DNA of 64,000 bases from Sphingobium lignivorans (GCF_014203955.1 NZ_JACHKA010000001.1:496001-560000), one strand, 5' to 3'. Counted from the first letter of the stretch, positions 34,845-43,979 are shown. The notes: a model not told the origin generated them from the sequence alone. Program-made: numbers and translations.

Positions 34845-35929
34845 AGATCGTTCCGCCGGGGTCCACCATCGGCATCGTCGGGGGCGGCCAGCTCGGCCGG
34901 ATGATGGCGATGGCCGGGGCGCAGCTGGGCTATCGCGCGCACATCTTCGCGCCCGAGCCCAGCGGCCCGGCCGCTGACGTCGCCGCGGACTGGACGCAGG
35001 GCGCTTATGAGGATGCCACGGCGCTGGCCCGCTTTGCCGAGGCGGTGGACGTCATCACTTATGAATTCGAGAATGTGCCGGCGGCCACGGTCGATCTGCT
35101 GGCCGGGCTGGGCCATGTCCATCCCAATGCCCGCGCGCTCGGCATCGCGCAGGACCGGCTGAGCGAGAAGGCCTTCTTCGCGGGCCTCGGCGGGCGAACG
35201 GCGCCTTATCGCCCGGTGGCCGATCGCGCGGGGCTCGCCCTGGCCGTGGAGGAGATCGGCGCCCCGGCCATCCTCAAGACGACCCGCTTCGGCTATGACG
35301 GGAAGGGGCAGGCCCGCATCATGGCGGCCGATCCCGCGCAGCTCGATCGCGCCTGGGCGGAGATCGGCGGACGCCCGGCCCTGCTGGAAGGCTTCGTGCG
35401 CTTCGACCATGAATTCTCGGTGATTCTGGTGCGGGCGCGTGACGGGGAGGTCCGCTTCTGGGATTCGCCTCATAACGTCCATGTCGAGGGCATCCTGTCG
35501 ACCTCGGTGGTGCCCGCGCCCGCGCCGGTGCTGGCGCAGGTGGACGAGGCACGGGAGATCGCCACGCAGGTCGCCCATGCCCTCGATTATGTCGGCGTTC
35601 TGACGCTCGAATATTTCGCGGGCGACAAGGGGCCCATCTTCAACGAGATGGCGCCGCGCGTGCATAACAGCGGCCACTGGACCATCGAGGGCGCCGTCAC
35701 CAGCCAGTTCGAGAATCACGTCCGGGCGATTTGCGGCCTGCCGCTGGGCTCGACGGCCCGCGCCGCGGCAGGCGTCGCCATGGAGAATATCATCGGGGCG
35801 CGGGCGCATGACTGGGCAGAGATTCTTGCCGACGAGACCGCCCATCTCCATCTCTATGGCAAGCACGAGGCCCGTCCCGGCCGCAAGATGGGCCATGTGA
35901 CGCGGCTGCGCCTGAATGGAACGGCCTGA
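34841..35929 (+). CDS. purK: N5-carboxyaminoimidazole ribonucleotide synthase
   Basis: A 362-residue ATP-grasp enzyme that makes N5-CAIR from AIR, ATP and bicarbonate. The N-terminal [16 protein letters not shown], the ATP-grasp [29 protein letters not shown], and [19 protein letters not shown] are all PurK signatures. The start ATG overlaps the purE stop by 4 nt. folA follows after 19 nt. Confidence 0.96.
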
Positions 35930-35948
35930 CATGCCGGAGGATCGCATC

Positions 35949-36443
35949 ATGACGGATGCTCGCCCCGAGATCGTTCTCCTCCTCTCCCGCGCCGATAATG
36001 GCGTGATCGGCAGCGAGGGCGATATTCCCTGGCATATTCCCGGCGAGCAGCGGCGTTTCAAGGCCATGACCATGGGCACGCCGATGGTCATGGGGCGCAA
36101 GACGTTCGACAGCCTTCCGCGCCTGCTGCCCGGCCGGCGGCACATCGTGCTGACGCGCGACCGGGCGTGGCAGGCCGAGGGGGCGGAAGTCGTCCACAGT
36201 GTCGAGGACGCGATCGCCATCGCGCAGGCACCGGTCCTGTCCGTGATCGGCGGCGCGGAGATCTATCGCCTGTTCGAGCCGGTCGCGGATCGTCTGGAAA
36301 TCACGCAGGTCGGGCTGAACCCGCCCGGGGACGCGCGCATCGATGCCCCCTCGCCGGCGCGCTGGCGCGAGGCTGCGCGGGAGGATTTCGCCGCCGCGGG
36401 CGATGCTCCCGCCTACAGCTATCTGACCTTCCTTCGCGCCTGA
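35949..36443 (+). CDS. folA: dihydrofolate reductase
   Basis: A 164-residue NADPH-dependent reductase that regenerates tetrahydrofolate. It has NGVIGSEGDIPWHIPGEQRRF with the catalytic acidic residue in the first helix, TMGTPMVMGRKTFDSLP, and VIGGAEIYRLFEP. In-frame ATGs also occur at 35916 and 35931, but GGAGG at 35936-35940 is spaced for the ATG at 35949. It is the third gene of purE-purK-folA. Confidence 0.94.
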   Translation: MTDARPEIVLLLSRADNGVIGSEGDIPWHIPGEQRRFKAMTMGTPMVMGRKTFDSLPRLLPGRRHIVLTRDRAWQAEGAEVVHSVEDAIAIAQAPVLSVIGGAEIYRLFEPVADRLEITQVGLNPPGDARIDAPSPARWREAAREDFAAAGDAPAYSYLTFLRA

Positions 36444-36571
36444 AGACCATGAGAGCGTGCCCTGCTGCGGCCGGGGCACGGCGCCCGGGGCCGGCAGGGC
36501 CGTGCCATCCTCTGCTGCACCGGCACGCGGGGACTGGCGCAGGCGCGGCCCGGTGCCTATAGCGCGCCGGA

Positions 36572-37504
36572 ATGGAACGGATCACGAGCGATGAGCCCAT
36601 GCCCGCGCATCTGCGCGGCGCAATCATCGCACTGGGCAATTTCGATGGCTTCCATGCGGGGCATCAGGCGGTCGTTGGCCGTGCCGTCGCGCGTGCCCGT
36701 GCGGAGGGGCGCCCCGCCATCGTCGCGACGTTCGATCCTCATCCGATCAGTCATTTCCGCCCGGACCTGCCGTTTTTCCGCCTGACCACGCTGGCGCAGC
36801 GCGAGCGGCTGTTCGCGGCGGCCGGGGCGGATGCCATGCTGGTGTTCCGCTTCGGCGCGGAAATGGCGGCTATGAGTGCCGAAGCGTTCGTCGACCTGCT
36901 CTGCGGCAGGCTCGCGGCGGCGGGCGTGGTCACGGGCGAGGATTTCACCTTCGGTCGCGGTCGCAGCGGTACCATCGCGACGCTGGCGGCACTGGGCGCG
37001 AGCCATGGGCTGGCCGTGGAGGCCGTCGCCGCCGTGCGGGACGAGACGGGCGCCGTGATCTCGTCGAGCCGCATCCGCGAGGCGCTGGCGGCGGGGGATT
37101 GCGCCACCGCGACGCGGCTGCTCACTCGGCCTTTCACCATCGCCGCGCCGGTCATCCATGGGGACAAGCGCGGGCGCACTATCGGCTTCCCGACCGCGAA
37201 CATGGATCTGGGCGACTATCTTCGCCCGGCCTATGGTATCTATGCGGTGCGGGTGCTGCTGGCGGACGGACGGGTGCTGCCGGGCGCCGCCAACCTCGGC
37301 ATCCGCCCCACTTTCCAGCCTCCGAAGGAGCTGCTGGAAACCTACATCTTCGATTTCTCGGAGAGTCTTTACGACCAGACCGTGGAAATCGCGCTGATCG
37401 AGCGGCTGCGTTCCGAGGAAAAGTTCGACAGCCTGGAGGCTCTCGTCGCGCAGATGGACGAAGACGTCGCCCGCGCCCGGGCGATCCTCGCCGCCACGCC
37501 CTGA
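36572..37504 (+). CDS. ribF: bifunctional riboflavin kinase/FAD synthetase
   Basis: A 310-residue enzyme making FMN and then FAD. The N-terminal nucleotidyltransferase has GNFDGFHAGHQ (residues 22-32) and SSSRIREAL; the C-terminal kinase has HGDKRGRTIGFPTANM and NLGIRPTF, then the acidic ETYIFDF. In many alphaproteobacteria ribF sits directly before ileS; here 2.9 kb of other genes intervene. Confidence 0.95.
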   Translation: MERITSDEPMPAHLRGAIIALGNFDGFHAGHQAVVGRAVARARAEGRPAIVATFDPHPISHFRPDLPFFRLTTLAQRERLFAAAGADAMLVFRFGAEMAAMSAEAFVDLLCGRLAAAGVVTGEDFTFGRGRSGTIATLAALGASHGLAVEAVAAVRDETGAVISSSRIREALAAGDCATATRLLTRPFTIAAPVIHGDKRGRTIGFPTANMDLGDYLRPAYGIYAVRVLLADGRVLPGAANLGIRPTFQPPKELLETYIFDFSESLYDQTVEIALIERLRSEEKFDSLEALVAQMDEDVARARAILAATP

Positions 37505-37606
37505 GACGCGGGGAAAGACTCGCCCCGCGCGCGTCCCTTGCGCAGATCTGTTGCATCCGCCGCTCTCCTGCCCTCAGATAGGAAGACAAGAGAACAGGAG
37601 AGGACC

Positions 37607-38170
37607 GTGACCCAACCGCCCACCATCGAAGCGCCGCGTCTCATCCTGCGCGCTTTCCGCGCGGAGGATGTCGAGACCTTCTGCGCGCAGATGGCTGACG
37701 ATGCGTTCGCCACTTTCATCACGCGGGAGGGACGGGGGCTTTCCCATGGCGAGAGCTGGCAGCGCTTCTGCTCCCTGGCCGGCCATTGGGTCGCGCGCGG
37801 CTTCGGGAATTTCGCGGTCGAGGAGAAGGCGAGCGGCGCCTTTATCGGCCATGTCGGTCCGCTGGAACCGCCCGGCTGGCCGGCCTTCGAGATCGGCTGG
37901 GGGATTTTCCCGTCTCATCAGGGCAAGGGATATGCGAGCGAAGCGGCAGCGGCGGCTTTCCGCTGGGCGCATGAGGCGCTGGGCAGAACCGAAACCCTGC
38001 ACATGATCGACGACAGCAACGCGGCCAGCCAGAAAGTGGCCCGTGCCCTTGGCGCCGAGCCCGGCGAGATGTGGACGCCCTTCTGGCCCGACGCGAAGCC
38101 GGTCCGCAAATGGCGCACCACATGGGAAGCCTTCACGGCCTCGCCCGCCTTTGCACGACTGACGATGTAA
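37607..38170 (+). CDS. GNAT-family N-acetyltransferase (RimJ/RimL type)
   Basis: A 187-residue protein beginning at GTG 37607 after AACAGGAGAGG; the frame is open upstream without a ribosome-binding site. It has the RimJ/RimL-like start IEAPRLILRAFRAEDVE, the acetyl-CoA loop HQGKGYASEAAAAAFRWA, and SQKVARALGAE. The acceptor is unknown. Confidence 0.83.
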   Translation: MTQPPTIEAPRLILRAFRAEDVETFCAQMADDAFATFITREGRGLSHGESWQRFCSLAGHWVARGFGNFAVEEKASGAFIGHVGPLEPPGWPAFEIGWGIFPSHQGKGYASEAAAAAFRWAHEALGRTETLHMIDDSNAASQKVARALGAEPGEMWTPFWPDAKPVRKWRTTWEAFTASPAFARLTM

Positions 38171-38188
38171 GGGGGAAGGGAGACCCGC

Positions 38189-38586
38189 ATGACGGACGCT
38201 CAACGGGCGATCGAGGCCGCAAACAAGCAGGTCGTGCTGGATATGTGGCACGAGGTGATCGACGGGCGCAACGTCGCGGCGGCGGCGAACTATATTGCCC
38301 GAGACTACATCCAGAACAGCCCGAGCGCGCCTTCAGGGCTGGAGGCACTCATCGCTTTCCTCCGCAGGGAATTCGACGATGCGCCGCCGCGGGCGCCGGG
38401 CACATATCCGCTCACCCGCTTCGAATTTGTCCTTGCCGAGGGCGATCAGCCCTAGTGCAGCTCATGTTCCGCCGGGATGTGCCGGACCCGCATGATCCCG
38501 CGCGCCTCCGCCCGGTCTGGTGGTATGACAGCTATCGCCTGCGCGACGGCCTGATCGTGGAGCATTGGGATTCGGCGCTGGAATGA
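38189..38586 (+). pseudogene. SnoaL-like/NTF2 family gene with a frameshift
   Basis: The first 88 codons read a SnoaL-like start (AIEAANKQVVLDMWHEVIDG) to a TAG at 38453-38455. The -1 frame continues with LVQLMFRRDVPDPHDPA and RLRDGLIVEHWDSALE to 38586, the expected C-terminal half of the same fold. One extra C in the CCC run at 38450-38452 would restore EGDQPLVQLMF. So this is a recent 1-base deletion or a sequencing error in an otherwise intact gene of about 131 codons. It follows the acetyltransferase by 18 nt. Confidence 0.75.
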
Positions 38587-38596
38587 GGCGCGTGCC

Positions 38597-39400
38597 TCAG
38601 CGCCGGGTCCGGCGGAAAGTATAGCTCAGCGCCAGCCCGCCGGAAATCTGGTCCCGCGATCCATAGTCCCGCACGATCGGCGAGTCGGCGACATCGCCGA
38701 TCAGCCGGTCATAACGCGCATAGCCATGGACGCTCCAGCGCTGGTCGATCTGGCGGATGAAGCCGACCGTGCCGCCCACGGCCTGCGCGCCGCCGCCGGG
38801 ATCGAAGGCGGGCAGGCCGGAAGCCGCGCTTTCCGCCGCCGACACCCCGAAATAGGCGCGATGCAGGCGCTTGCCGCCCAGCGTGAGGCGTGGTCCGGCC
38901 GAGACCAGCCAGTTGTCCGCATCCCGCAGGACCCAGTCCGCGCTGAGCCCGCCGACCCAGGCCTTGTGGCCGCCCAGGCCGCGCCGCACGTCCGCGCGCA
39001 GTCGCAGCGCCTCCACGACATAGAACTGGACGAAGGCGCCTGCCTCCAGGGTTCTCCCGACCGTGGCGATGCCCGGCGCGGTGTCGCTGCCCCGGCGTCT
39101 TCCCTCGAAATTGAGCGCAGGGCCGATCTCGAAGGTTCCCACCCGCGCCAGCGGAAAGCCGAAGCTTTCATCCGGCGCCTCGAAGGGAAAGGGGCTCTCG
39201 CCACGGGCCAGATCGACTTCCATGAAGGGGCGCAGCGAGACTCGGTCGGCGCCGGGATAAGCGGGGACGAGCTGAGGCCCGAGCGCGACGCGGATGCGCA
39301 AGGGTTCCTTGTCGCTGCTCGTCTGCTGGGCCTGGGCGGTGGCCGGAAGAAGGAATGCAAGGCCGGAGAGGAAAGCTGTGCGAAGAAAGGCGATCGGCAT
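38597..39400 (-). CDS. MipA/OmpV family outer-membrane protein
   Basis: A 267-residue exported beta-barrel protein. The signal peptide (to about residue 25) ends ATAQAQ. Family features include LGPQLVPAYPGADRVSLRPFMEV near the start of the barrel, repeated amphipathic strands, and the C-terminal ALSYTFRRTRR with an aromatic residue near the end. MipA binds peptidoglycan synthases in E. coli; the OmpV-type members have other or unknown roles. It is convergent with the frameshifted SnoaL-like gene. Confidence 0.82.
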   Translation of the reverse strand: MPIAFLRTAFLSGLAFLLPATAQAQQTSSDKEPLRIRVALGPQLVPAYPGADRVSLRPFMEVDLARGESPFPFEAPDESFGFPLARVGTFEIGPALNFEGRRRGSDTAPGIATVGRTLEAGAFVQFYVVEALRLRADVRRGLGGHKAWVGGLSADWVLRDADNWLVSAGPRLTLGGKRLHRAYFGVSAAESAASGLPAFDPGGGAQAVGGTVGFIRQIDQRWSVHGYARYDRLIGDVADSPIVRDYGSRDQISGGLALSYTFRRTRR

Positions 39401-39500
39401 GTCGTCTCCGGCTCGCAGCTTGGTGCCCGGCCCGGTGCCGACGCCGCTTGCGATGTCTAGGCCCTCTGCATAACTCGCTGCGCCGCCGTGTAAATATTGA

Positions 39501-39537
39501 AAGCCCGAAGCGGCACCGCGATGCCGGCTTCGGGCTT
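39501..39537 (-). terminator. intrinsic terminator of the small lipoprotein gene
   Basis: AAGCCCGAAGC (39501-39511) and GCTTCGGGCTT (39527-39537) are perfect 11-bp arms, 26 nt past the stop of the minus-strand lipoprotein gene; TTTCAATATTT follows on that strand. Confidence 0.7.
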
Positions 39538-39562
39538 GCCATTCAGCTTTTCAGTTGACGGG

Positions 39563-39841
39563 TCAGTCGCGGATCCGGTTGCCGGCCTCGCTCATCGCTT
39601 CGCCGGTTTCGTCAGCCGCGGCATCGGCGCCTTCGCTGATGTCTCGGCCGAGGTCCCGCGCGGCTGCGCCGGCATCGTCGGCGGCCTCTTCGGTGGCCTG
39701 CACAGCGTCATCGCCGGCTTGCTCGATATCCGAGCCGATCGCATCGCCGGCCTCGCGACTTTCTTCCTGAGCCCGGTCACTGCACGCCGGAAGCGTCGCA
39801 GCGAGCAGGGCGGCTCCAAAAACTGCCAGGGACGTTTTCAT
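39563..39841 (-). CDS. small acidic helical lipoprotein, unknown
   Basis: A 92-residue protein. The signal ends in a lipobox-like LPAC with Cys near residue 20, followed by Ser-Asp. The mature part is almost wholly Ala, Asp, Glu and Gly in an 11-residue-like rhythm (SREAGDAIGSDIEQAGDDAV and so on), predicting one long amphipathic helix, as in LEA-like or apolipoprotein-like repeats. It may line the periplasmic membrane face or protect against desiccation; that is inference. Own terminator downstream. Confidence 0.65.
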   Translation of the reverse strand: MKTSLAVFGAALLAATLPACSDRAQEESREAGDAIGSDIEQAGDDAVQATEEAADDAGAAARDLGRDISEGADAAADETGEAMSEAGNRIRD

Positions 39842-39907
39842 GGGTTCTCCTTCTGTGAAAGCATGTAGCGGGCCCGCCCGGGGGCGGGACCGGAACTGCG
39901 CGTGCGA

Positions 39908-40096
39908 TCAGTCGACGCGCACGTCGCCGAGCGAGCCCAGCACGCCAAAGGCCTGCAGCAGCCAGAGGATCACGGCGATGACCACCACGACGTTCAGGAT
40001 GCTTTTGATCTTCCCGTCCATCGGGATGTAGGTGTTGATCAGCCACAGCAGCACGCCGACGACGACCAGAATGATCACGACACTGACGAGCGACAT
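39908..40096 (-). CDS. two-span small membrane protein (Thivi_2564-like)
   Basis: A 62-residue protein with two membrane helices (SVVIILVVVGVLLWLINTYI and ILNVVVVIAVILWLLQAFG) joined by MDGKIKS. This matches the small membrane protein family named after Thivi_2564, common in sphingomonads. The last residues (LGSLGDVRVD) are soluble. Function unknown. It lies 66 nt upstream of the acidic lipoprotein gene on the same strand and may be co-transcribed. Confidence 0.75.
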   Translation of the reverse strand: MSLVSVVIILVVVGVLLWLINTYIPMDGKIKSILNVVVVIAVILWLLQAFGVLGSLGDVRVD

Positions 40097-40352
40097 CGGA
40101 ATTCTCCCTGCATTTTGGCCGTCGACGGTCGGAATGAAGATCGCGGCCGGGCATAGGCCCTGTTAATGACGCGCAAACGTCCAAACGCGCGGGAAGGTTC
40201 CTTCGTCGCAGTTCTGAGCCGGGATCGGGCATCGCGGACCGGCGCGGCTTCCCATGCAGGACAGGCCTCTCGCTTGCGCAGGTCCGCGCGCTCGCGTAGG
40301 GGCGCATGCTGAACGATGCACCTGCATGTAAGCCAAGCCCGCTCGGCTGAGC

Positions 40353-40400
40353 CTGTCGAAATGCCGCCCCATTCCTCCGGGGCGTCCGGCGTCTCGACAG
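40353..40400. repeat. nested inverted repeat upstream of ileS
   Basis: CTGTCGA (40353-40359) and TCGACAG (40394-40400) enclose GCCGCCCC/GGGGCG, giving a long stem 33 nt before the ileS ATG. CTGTCGA-based repeats are scattered in alphaproteobacterial genomes. The rest of the 40097-40433 gap shows no gene. Confidence 0.5.
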
Positions 40401-40433
40401 TCCCGGACCGGCGGCGGACCTGACCGGAAAACC

Positions 40434-43400
40434 ATGACCGACCAGCCAGACTATAAGAGCACCGTCTTCCTGCCCCAGACCGACTTTCCCATGAAGGCGG
40501 GCCTCGCGCAGAAGGAGCCGGGCATTCTCGCGCGCTGGGAAGCGATGGACCTGTACGGCAAGCTGCGCGCCCAGCGTGCAGGGCGCGAGCGCTTCATCCT
40601 GCATGACGGCCCGCCTTATGCGAATGGCGACATCCACATGGGCCATGCGATGAACAAGGTCCTCAAGGACATCATCGTGCGCAGCCAGAGCCTGCTCGGC
40701 AAGGACGCGCCCTATGTGCCCGGCTGGGATTGCCACGGCCTTCCCATCGAGTGGAAGATCGAGGAAGCCTATCGCAAGAAGAAGCTGAACAAGGACGAGG
40801 TGCCGCCGCAGGAATTCCGCGCCGAGTGCCGCGCTTATGCCGAGCAATGGGTCGGCGTGCAGCGCGAGCAGTTCAAGCGCCTGGGCATCATGGGCGACTG
40901 GGACGATCCCTATCTCACCATGAAGTTCGAGGCCGAGGCGGCGATTGTCGGCGAGCTGCTGAAGTTCGCCGAAAGCGGCCAGCTCTATCGCGGCGCCAAG
41001 CCGGTCATGTGGTCCCCGGTCGAGAAGACCGCGCTGGCCGAGGCCGAGGTCGAATATGAGGATGTCGTCTCGACGCAGATCGATCTGGCGTTCGAGATCG
41101 TCGAGGCGCCGAACGCGCCGGAGCTGGTCGGCGCTTATGCCGTGATCTGGACGACCACCCCGTGGACGATCCCTGTGAACCAGGCGATCGCTTATGGGGA
41201 GGATATTGAGTATGTTGCTGTCGCGCAAGCGGCGGCAGGTGACGATTTGCTGCGGGCAGGCGCGAGTGGCCGTATTTTCCTGATAGCGAAGGCTCTTCTT
41301 TCTCAATTCCAAGATCGTGTTGCCGGGGGCGGCGATGAGGCTTGGGAGTTGAAATGGGCAGGCATAGGCAGAGATTTAGCCGGCGCCATCGCGCGCCACC
41401 CGATGGCCACCCTCCTTCGTCATCCCCGCGAAGGCGGGGATCCAGCTTCTTCTTCGGAAGGCGGCGAAGGTAGCTGGACCCCGGATCAAGTCCGGGGTGA
41501 TGCAAGTGGCAAGGGCCCGCTGTCCAACTTCTTCGATCGTCCCCGTCCGTTCATCGCCGCCGATCATGTCACCACAGACGCCGGCACCGGCCTCGTCCAC
41601 ATGGCGCCCGATCATGGCGAGGAAGACTTCATCGCCTGCAAGGCGGTGGGCATCGATCCCGTGTTCGCCGTCACTGACGATGGCCGCTACCGGGACGACT
41701 GGCCGTGGCTCGGCGGCCAGGGCAGCGTCATCAACACGAAGTTCAATGGCCCCGACGGCCCGATCCTGACCGACCTGCGCGCCACGGGGCAATTGCTGTC
41801 CGTGGGCGAGCTGAAGCACAGCTATCCGCATTCGTGGCGCTCCAAGGCGCGGATCATCTATCGCTGCACGCCGCAATGGTTCATCCCGATGGACAAGGCG
41901 GCCACCGCATCCGACTTCGTGGTGCCGAGCCTCATGGCCGGGGTGGGCGCGGGGATCGCCATGGCGGTGAACCCGGACACGCCCGATCACATCATGACCA
42001 ATGGCCCGACGCTGCGCGAAGTCGCGCTCGATGCCATCGAGCAGACCCGCTGGGTGCCCGCGCGGTCGCGCAACCGCATCCACGCGATGGTGAGCGACCG
42101 GCCGGACTGGGTGATCTCGCGCCAGCGCGCCTGGGGCGTGCCCATCGCGCTCTATGTGGATCGCCAGACCGGCCAGTATCTCAACGATCCCGACGTGAAT
42201 GCCCGCATCGTCGAGGCGTTCCGGCAGGGCGGCGCGGATGCCTGGTTCGGCGCCGATCATCAGGCGTTGCTCGGTCCGCGCTATCGCCTCGCCGATTTCG
42301 AGGTGGTGAACGACATTCTCGACGTGTGGTTCGACAGCGGCTCGACGCACAGCTTCGTCGTCGAGGCACGCTATGGCGAGGGCGTCCGCGCCGATCTCTA
42401 TATCGAAGGCTCGGACCAGCATCGCGGCTGGTTCCAGTCCTCCCTACTGGAGAGTTGCGGTACGCGCGGGCAGGCGCCCTACAAGGCTGTCCTCACGCAC
42501 GGCTTCGCGCTCGACGGGCAGGGCCGCAAGATGTCCAAGAGCCTGGGCAATGTCGTCGATCCGCTCAAGGTGATCGATGAGAGCGGCGCGGACATCCTTC
42601 GCCTGTGGGCGGCCAGCACCGATTATTTCGACGATGTGCGCATCGGCAAGGAAGTGCTGTCCGGCGCGTCCGACGCCTATCGCAAGCTGCGCAACACCTT
42701 CCGCTATCTGCTTGGCGCGCTCGCCGGCTTCGAGACGGCGGACCGGGTGCCGGTTGCCAATATGCCTGAGCTGGAGCGCTACATGCTCCACCGCCTCGCC
42801 GAGCTGGACATGGAACTGCGGTCCGTGGTGGATCGCGAGGCGCAGTCCGAGGACTGGCTGGAATTCGGCCGCTATGTGCGGGCGCTGGGCGAATTCGCCA
42901 ACAACGATCTGTCGGCCTTCTTCTTCGATATCCGCAAGGATTGCCTCTATTGCGACGTCAATCCGGCGAGCGGGCAGGAAACGGACAAGCGCCGGGCCTA
43001 TCGCACCGTGCTGGATCATCTGTTCCATGCGCTGGTGCGCTATGCCGCGCCCATCATCCCCTTCACGGCGGAAGAGGTCTGGCAGGCGCGTTATCCCGAT
43101 GAAGACAGCTCGGTGCACATGCTCGAATGGCCGGACGTGCAGGCCGGCTGGCGCGATCCGTCGCTCGGCGTGCGCTGGGCGGCGATCCGTTCATCTCGCG
43201 ATCAGGTGAACGAGGCCATTGAGCCCCTGCGACGGGAGAAGGTCGTGCGCTCCAGCCTCGAGGCGGACGTGCGCATGGCCGATGTTCCCGAGGCGGTGGA
43301 TTTCGCGGAGATGTGCATCGTGGCGAATGTGAGCGAGGATGCGGCTCTGGAAAGCCCCGCGATCAGCCCGACGACCCACCACAAATGCGGCCGCTGCTGG

Positions 43401-43466
43401 CGCCACCTGCCAGAAGTGACGGACGATGGCGCGCTGTGCGATCGCTGTGCGGCGGTGCTGGCATGA
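40434..43466 (+). CDS. ileS: isoleucyl-tRNA synthetase with in-frame palindromic insertion
   Basis: A 1010-residue class I synthetase. Its HIGH motif appears as HMGH in NGDIHMGHAMN near residue 67, the KMSKS loop is in GRKMSKSLGN near 700, and the C-terminal zinc ribbon is CGRCWRH with CDRC. In the editing (CP1) region, residues 326-365 are an extra stretch read from a palindromic repeat (RHPREGGDPASSSEGG, then SWTPDQVRGDA), between HPMA and FFDRPRPF, which are adjacent or nearly so in normal IleS. DNA of about 41195-41400, just before the insert, also uses less GC-rich codons than the rest. All catalytic and editing landmarks (TTDAGTGLVHMAPDHG) remain. The stop overlaps lspA by 4 nt. Confidence 0.95.
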   Translation: MTDQPDYKSTVFLPQTDFPMKAGLAQKEPGILARWEAMDLYGKLRAQRAGRERFILHDGPPYANGDIHMGHAMNKVLKDIIVRSQSLLGKDAPYVPGWDCHGLPIEWKIEEAYRKKKLNKDEVPPQEFRAECRAYAEQWVGVQREQFKRLGIMGDWDDPYLTMKFEAEAAIVGELLKFAESGQLYRGAKPVMWSPVEKTALAEAEVEYEDVVSTQIDLAFEIVEAPNAPELVGAYAVIWTTTPWTIPVNQAIAYGEDIEYVAVAQAAAGDDLLRAGASGRIFLIAKALLSQFQDRVAGGGDEAWELKWAGIGRDLAGAIARHPMATLLRHPREGGDPASSSEGGEGSWTPDQVRGDASGKGPLSNFFDRPRPFIAADHVTTDAGTGLVHMAPDHGEEDFIACKAVGIDPVFAVTDDGRYRDDWPWLGGQGSVINTKFNGPDGPILTDLRATGQLLSVGELKHSYPHSWRSKARIIYRCTPQWFIPMDKAATASDFVVPSLMAGVGAGIAMAVNPDTPDHIMTNGPTLREVALDAIEQTRWVPARSRNRIHAMVSDRPDWVISRQRAWGVPIALYVDRQTGQYLNDPDVNARIVEAFRQGGADAWFGADHQALLGPRYRLADFEVVNDILDVWFDSGSTHSFVVEARYGEGVRADLYIEGSDQHRGWFQSSLLESCGTRGQAPYKAVLTHGFALDGQGRKMSKSLGNVVDPLKVIDESGADILRLWAASTDYFDDVRIGKEVLSGASDAYRKLRNTFRYLLGALAGFETADRVPVANMPELERYMLHRLAELDMELRSVVDREAQSEDWLEFGRYVRALGEFANNDLSAFFFDIRKDCLYCDVNPASGQETDKRRAYRTVLDHLFHALVRYAAPIIPFTAEEVWQARYPDEDSSVHMLEWPDVQAGWRDPSLGVRWAAIRSSRDQVNEAIEPLRREKVVRSSLEADVRMADVPEAVDFAEMCIVANVSEDAALESPAISPTTHHKCGRCWRHLPEVTDDGALCDRCAAVLA
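41419..41503. repeat. palindromic element inserted in ileS coding sequence
   Basis: Left arm 41419-41447 (GTCATCCCCGCGAAGGCGGG, then GATCCAGCT) and right arm 41472-41503 (starting AGCTGGACCCCGG, ending GGTGATGC) are imperfect inverted repeats. The centre TTCTTCTTCGGAAGG resembles the TTCTTC centre of the copy at 27301. The element is translated in frame without a stop. Confidence 0.8.
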
Positions 43467-43978
43467 CGCGCGCGCCGGCCTTTCATCGCAGGCTTGGTCT
43501 GTCGCTTGCGGGCGGCATCGTGCTGTTCGACCAGCTCATCAAGTTCTTCGTGACGCACACGCTCCAGTTGCAGTCGCGCGGGCCGCTGGGCATCGAGCTG
43601 CTGCCCTTCTTCAATCTCACCTGGACCGAGAATCGCGGCGTCTCGATGGGCTTCTTCTATGCCGAGACGGAACTGATGCGCTGGGCGCTGGTGGCCATGA
43701 CCATGGCGATCGCCGGGTTCGTGGCCTGGTGGATGTGGCGCGAGACGCAGCGTGACGATGCCGTGGCGCTCGGCCTCGTGCTCGGCGGCGCCATCGGCAA
43801 CATCATCGACCGCGTGCGCCTGGGCTATGTCATCGACTATGCGGACTTCCATATTGGCGAGTGGCGTCCCTTCCTCATCTTCAACCTCGCCGATGCCGCG
43901 ATCACCATCGGCGTCCTCATCCTGCTTGCACGCGCGCTGCTGCTGCGCGAAAAGGCCGCACCCAAGGAGTCCCGTTAA
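43463..43978 (+). CDS. lspA: lipoprotein signal peptidase
   Basis: A 171-residue inner-membrane aspartic peptidase that cleaves prolipoproteins. It has an N-terminal span with LFDQLIKFF, then FFNLTWTENRGVSMG, GGAIGNIIDRVRLGYVIDY with the first catalytic Asp, and FNLADAAITIG with the second. The ATG overlaps the ileS stop by 4 nt (conserved ileS-lspA operon); the DUF3035 lipoprotein follows after 1 nt. Confidence 0.95.
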   Translation: MTRAPAFHRRLGLSLAGGIVLFDQLIKFFVTHTLQLQSRGPLGIELLPFFNLTWTENRGVSMGFFYAETELMRWALVAMTMAIAGFVAWWMWRETQRDDAVALGLVLGGAIGNIIDRVRLGYVIDYADFHIGEWRPFLIFNLADAAITIGVLILLARALLLREKAAPKESR

Positions 43979-43979
43979 G

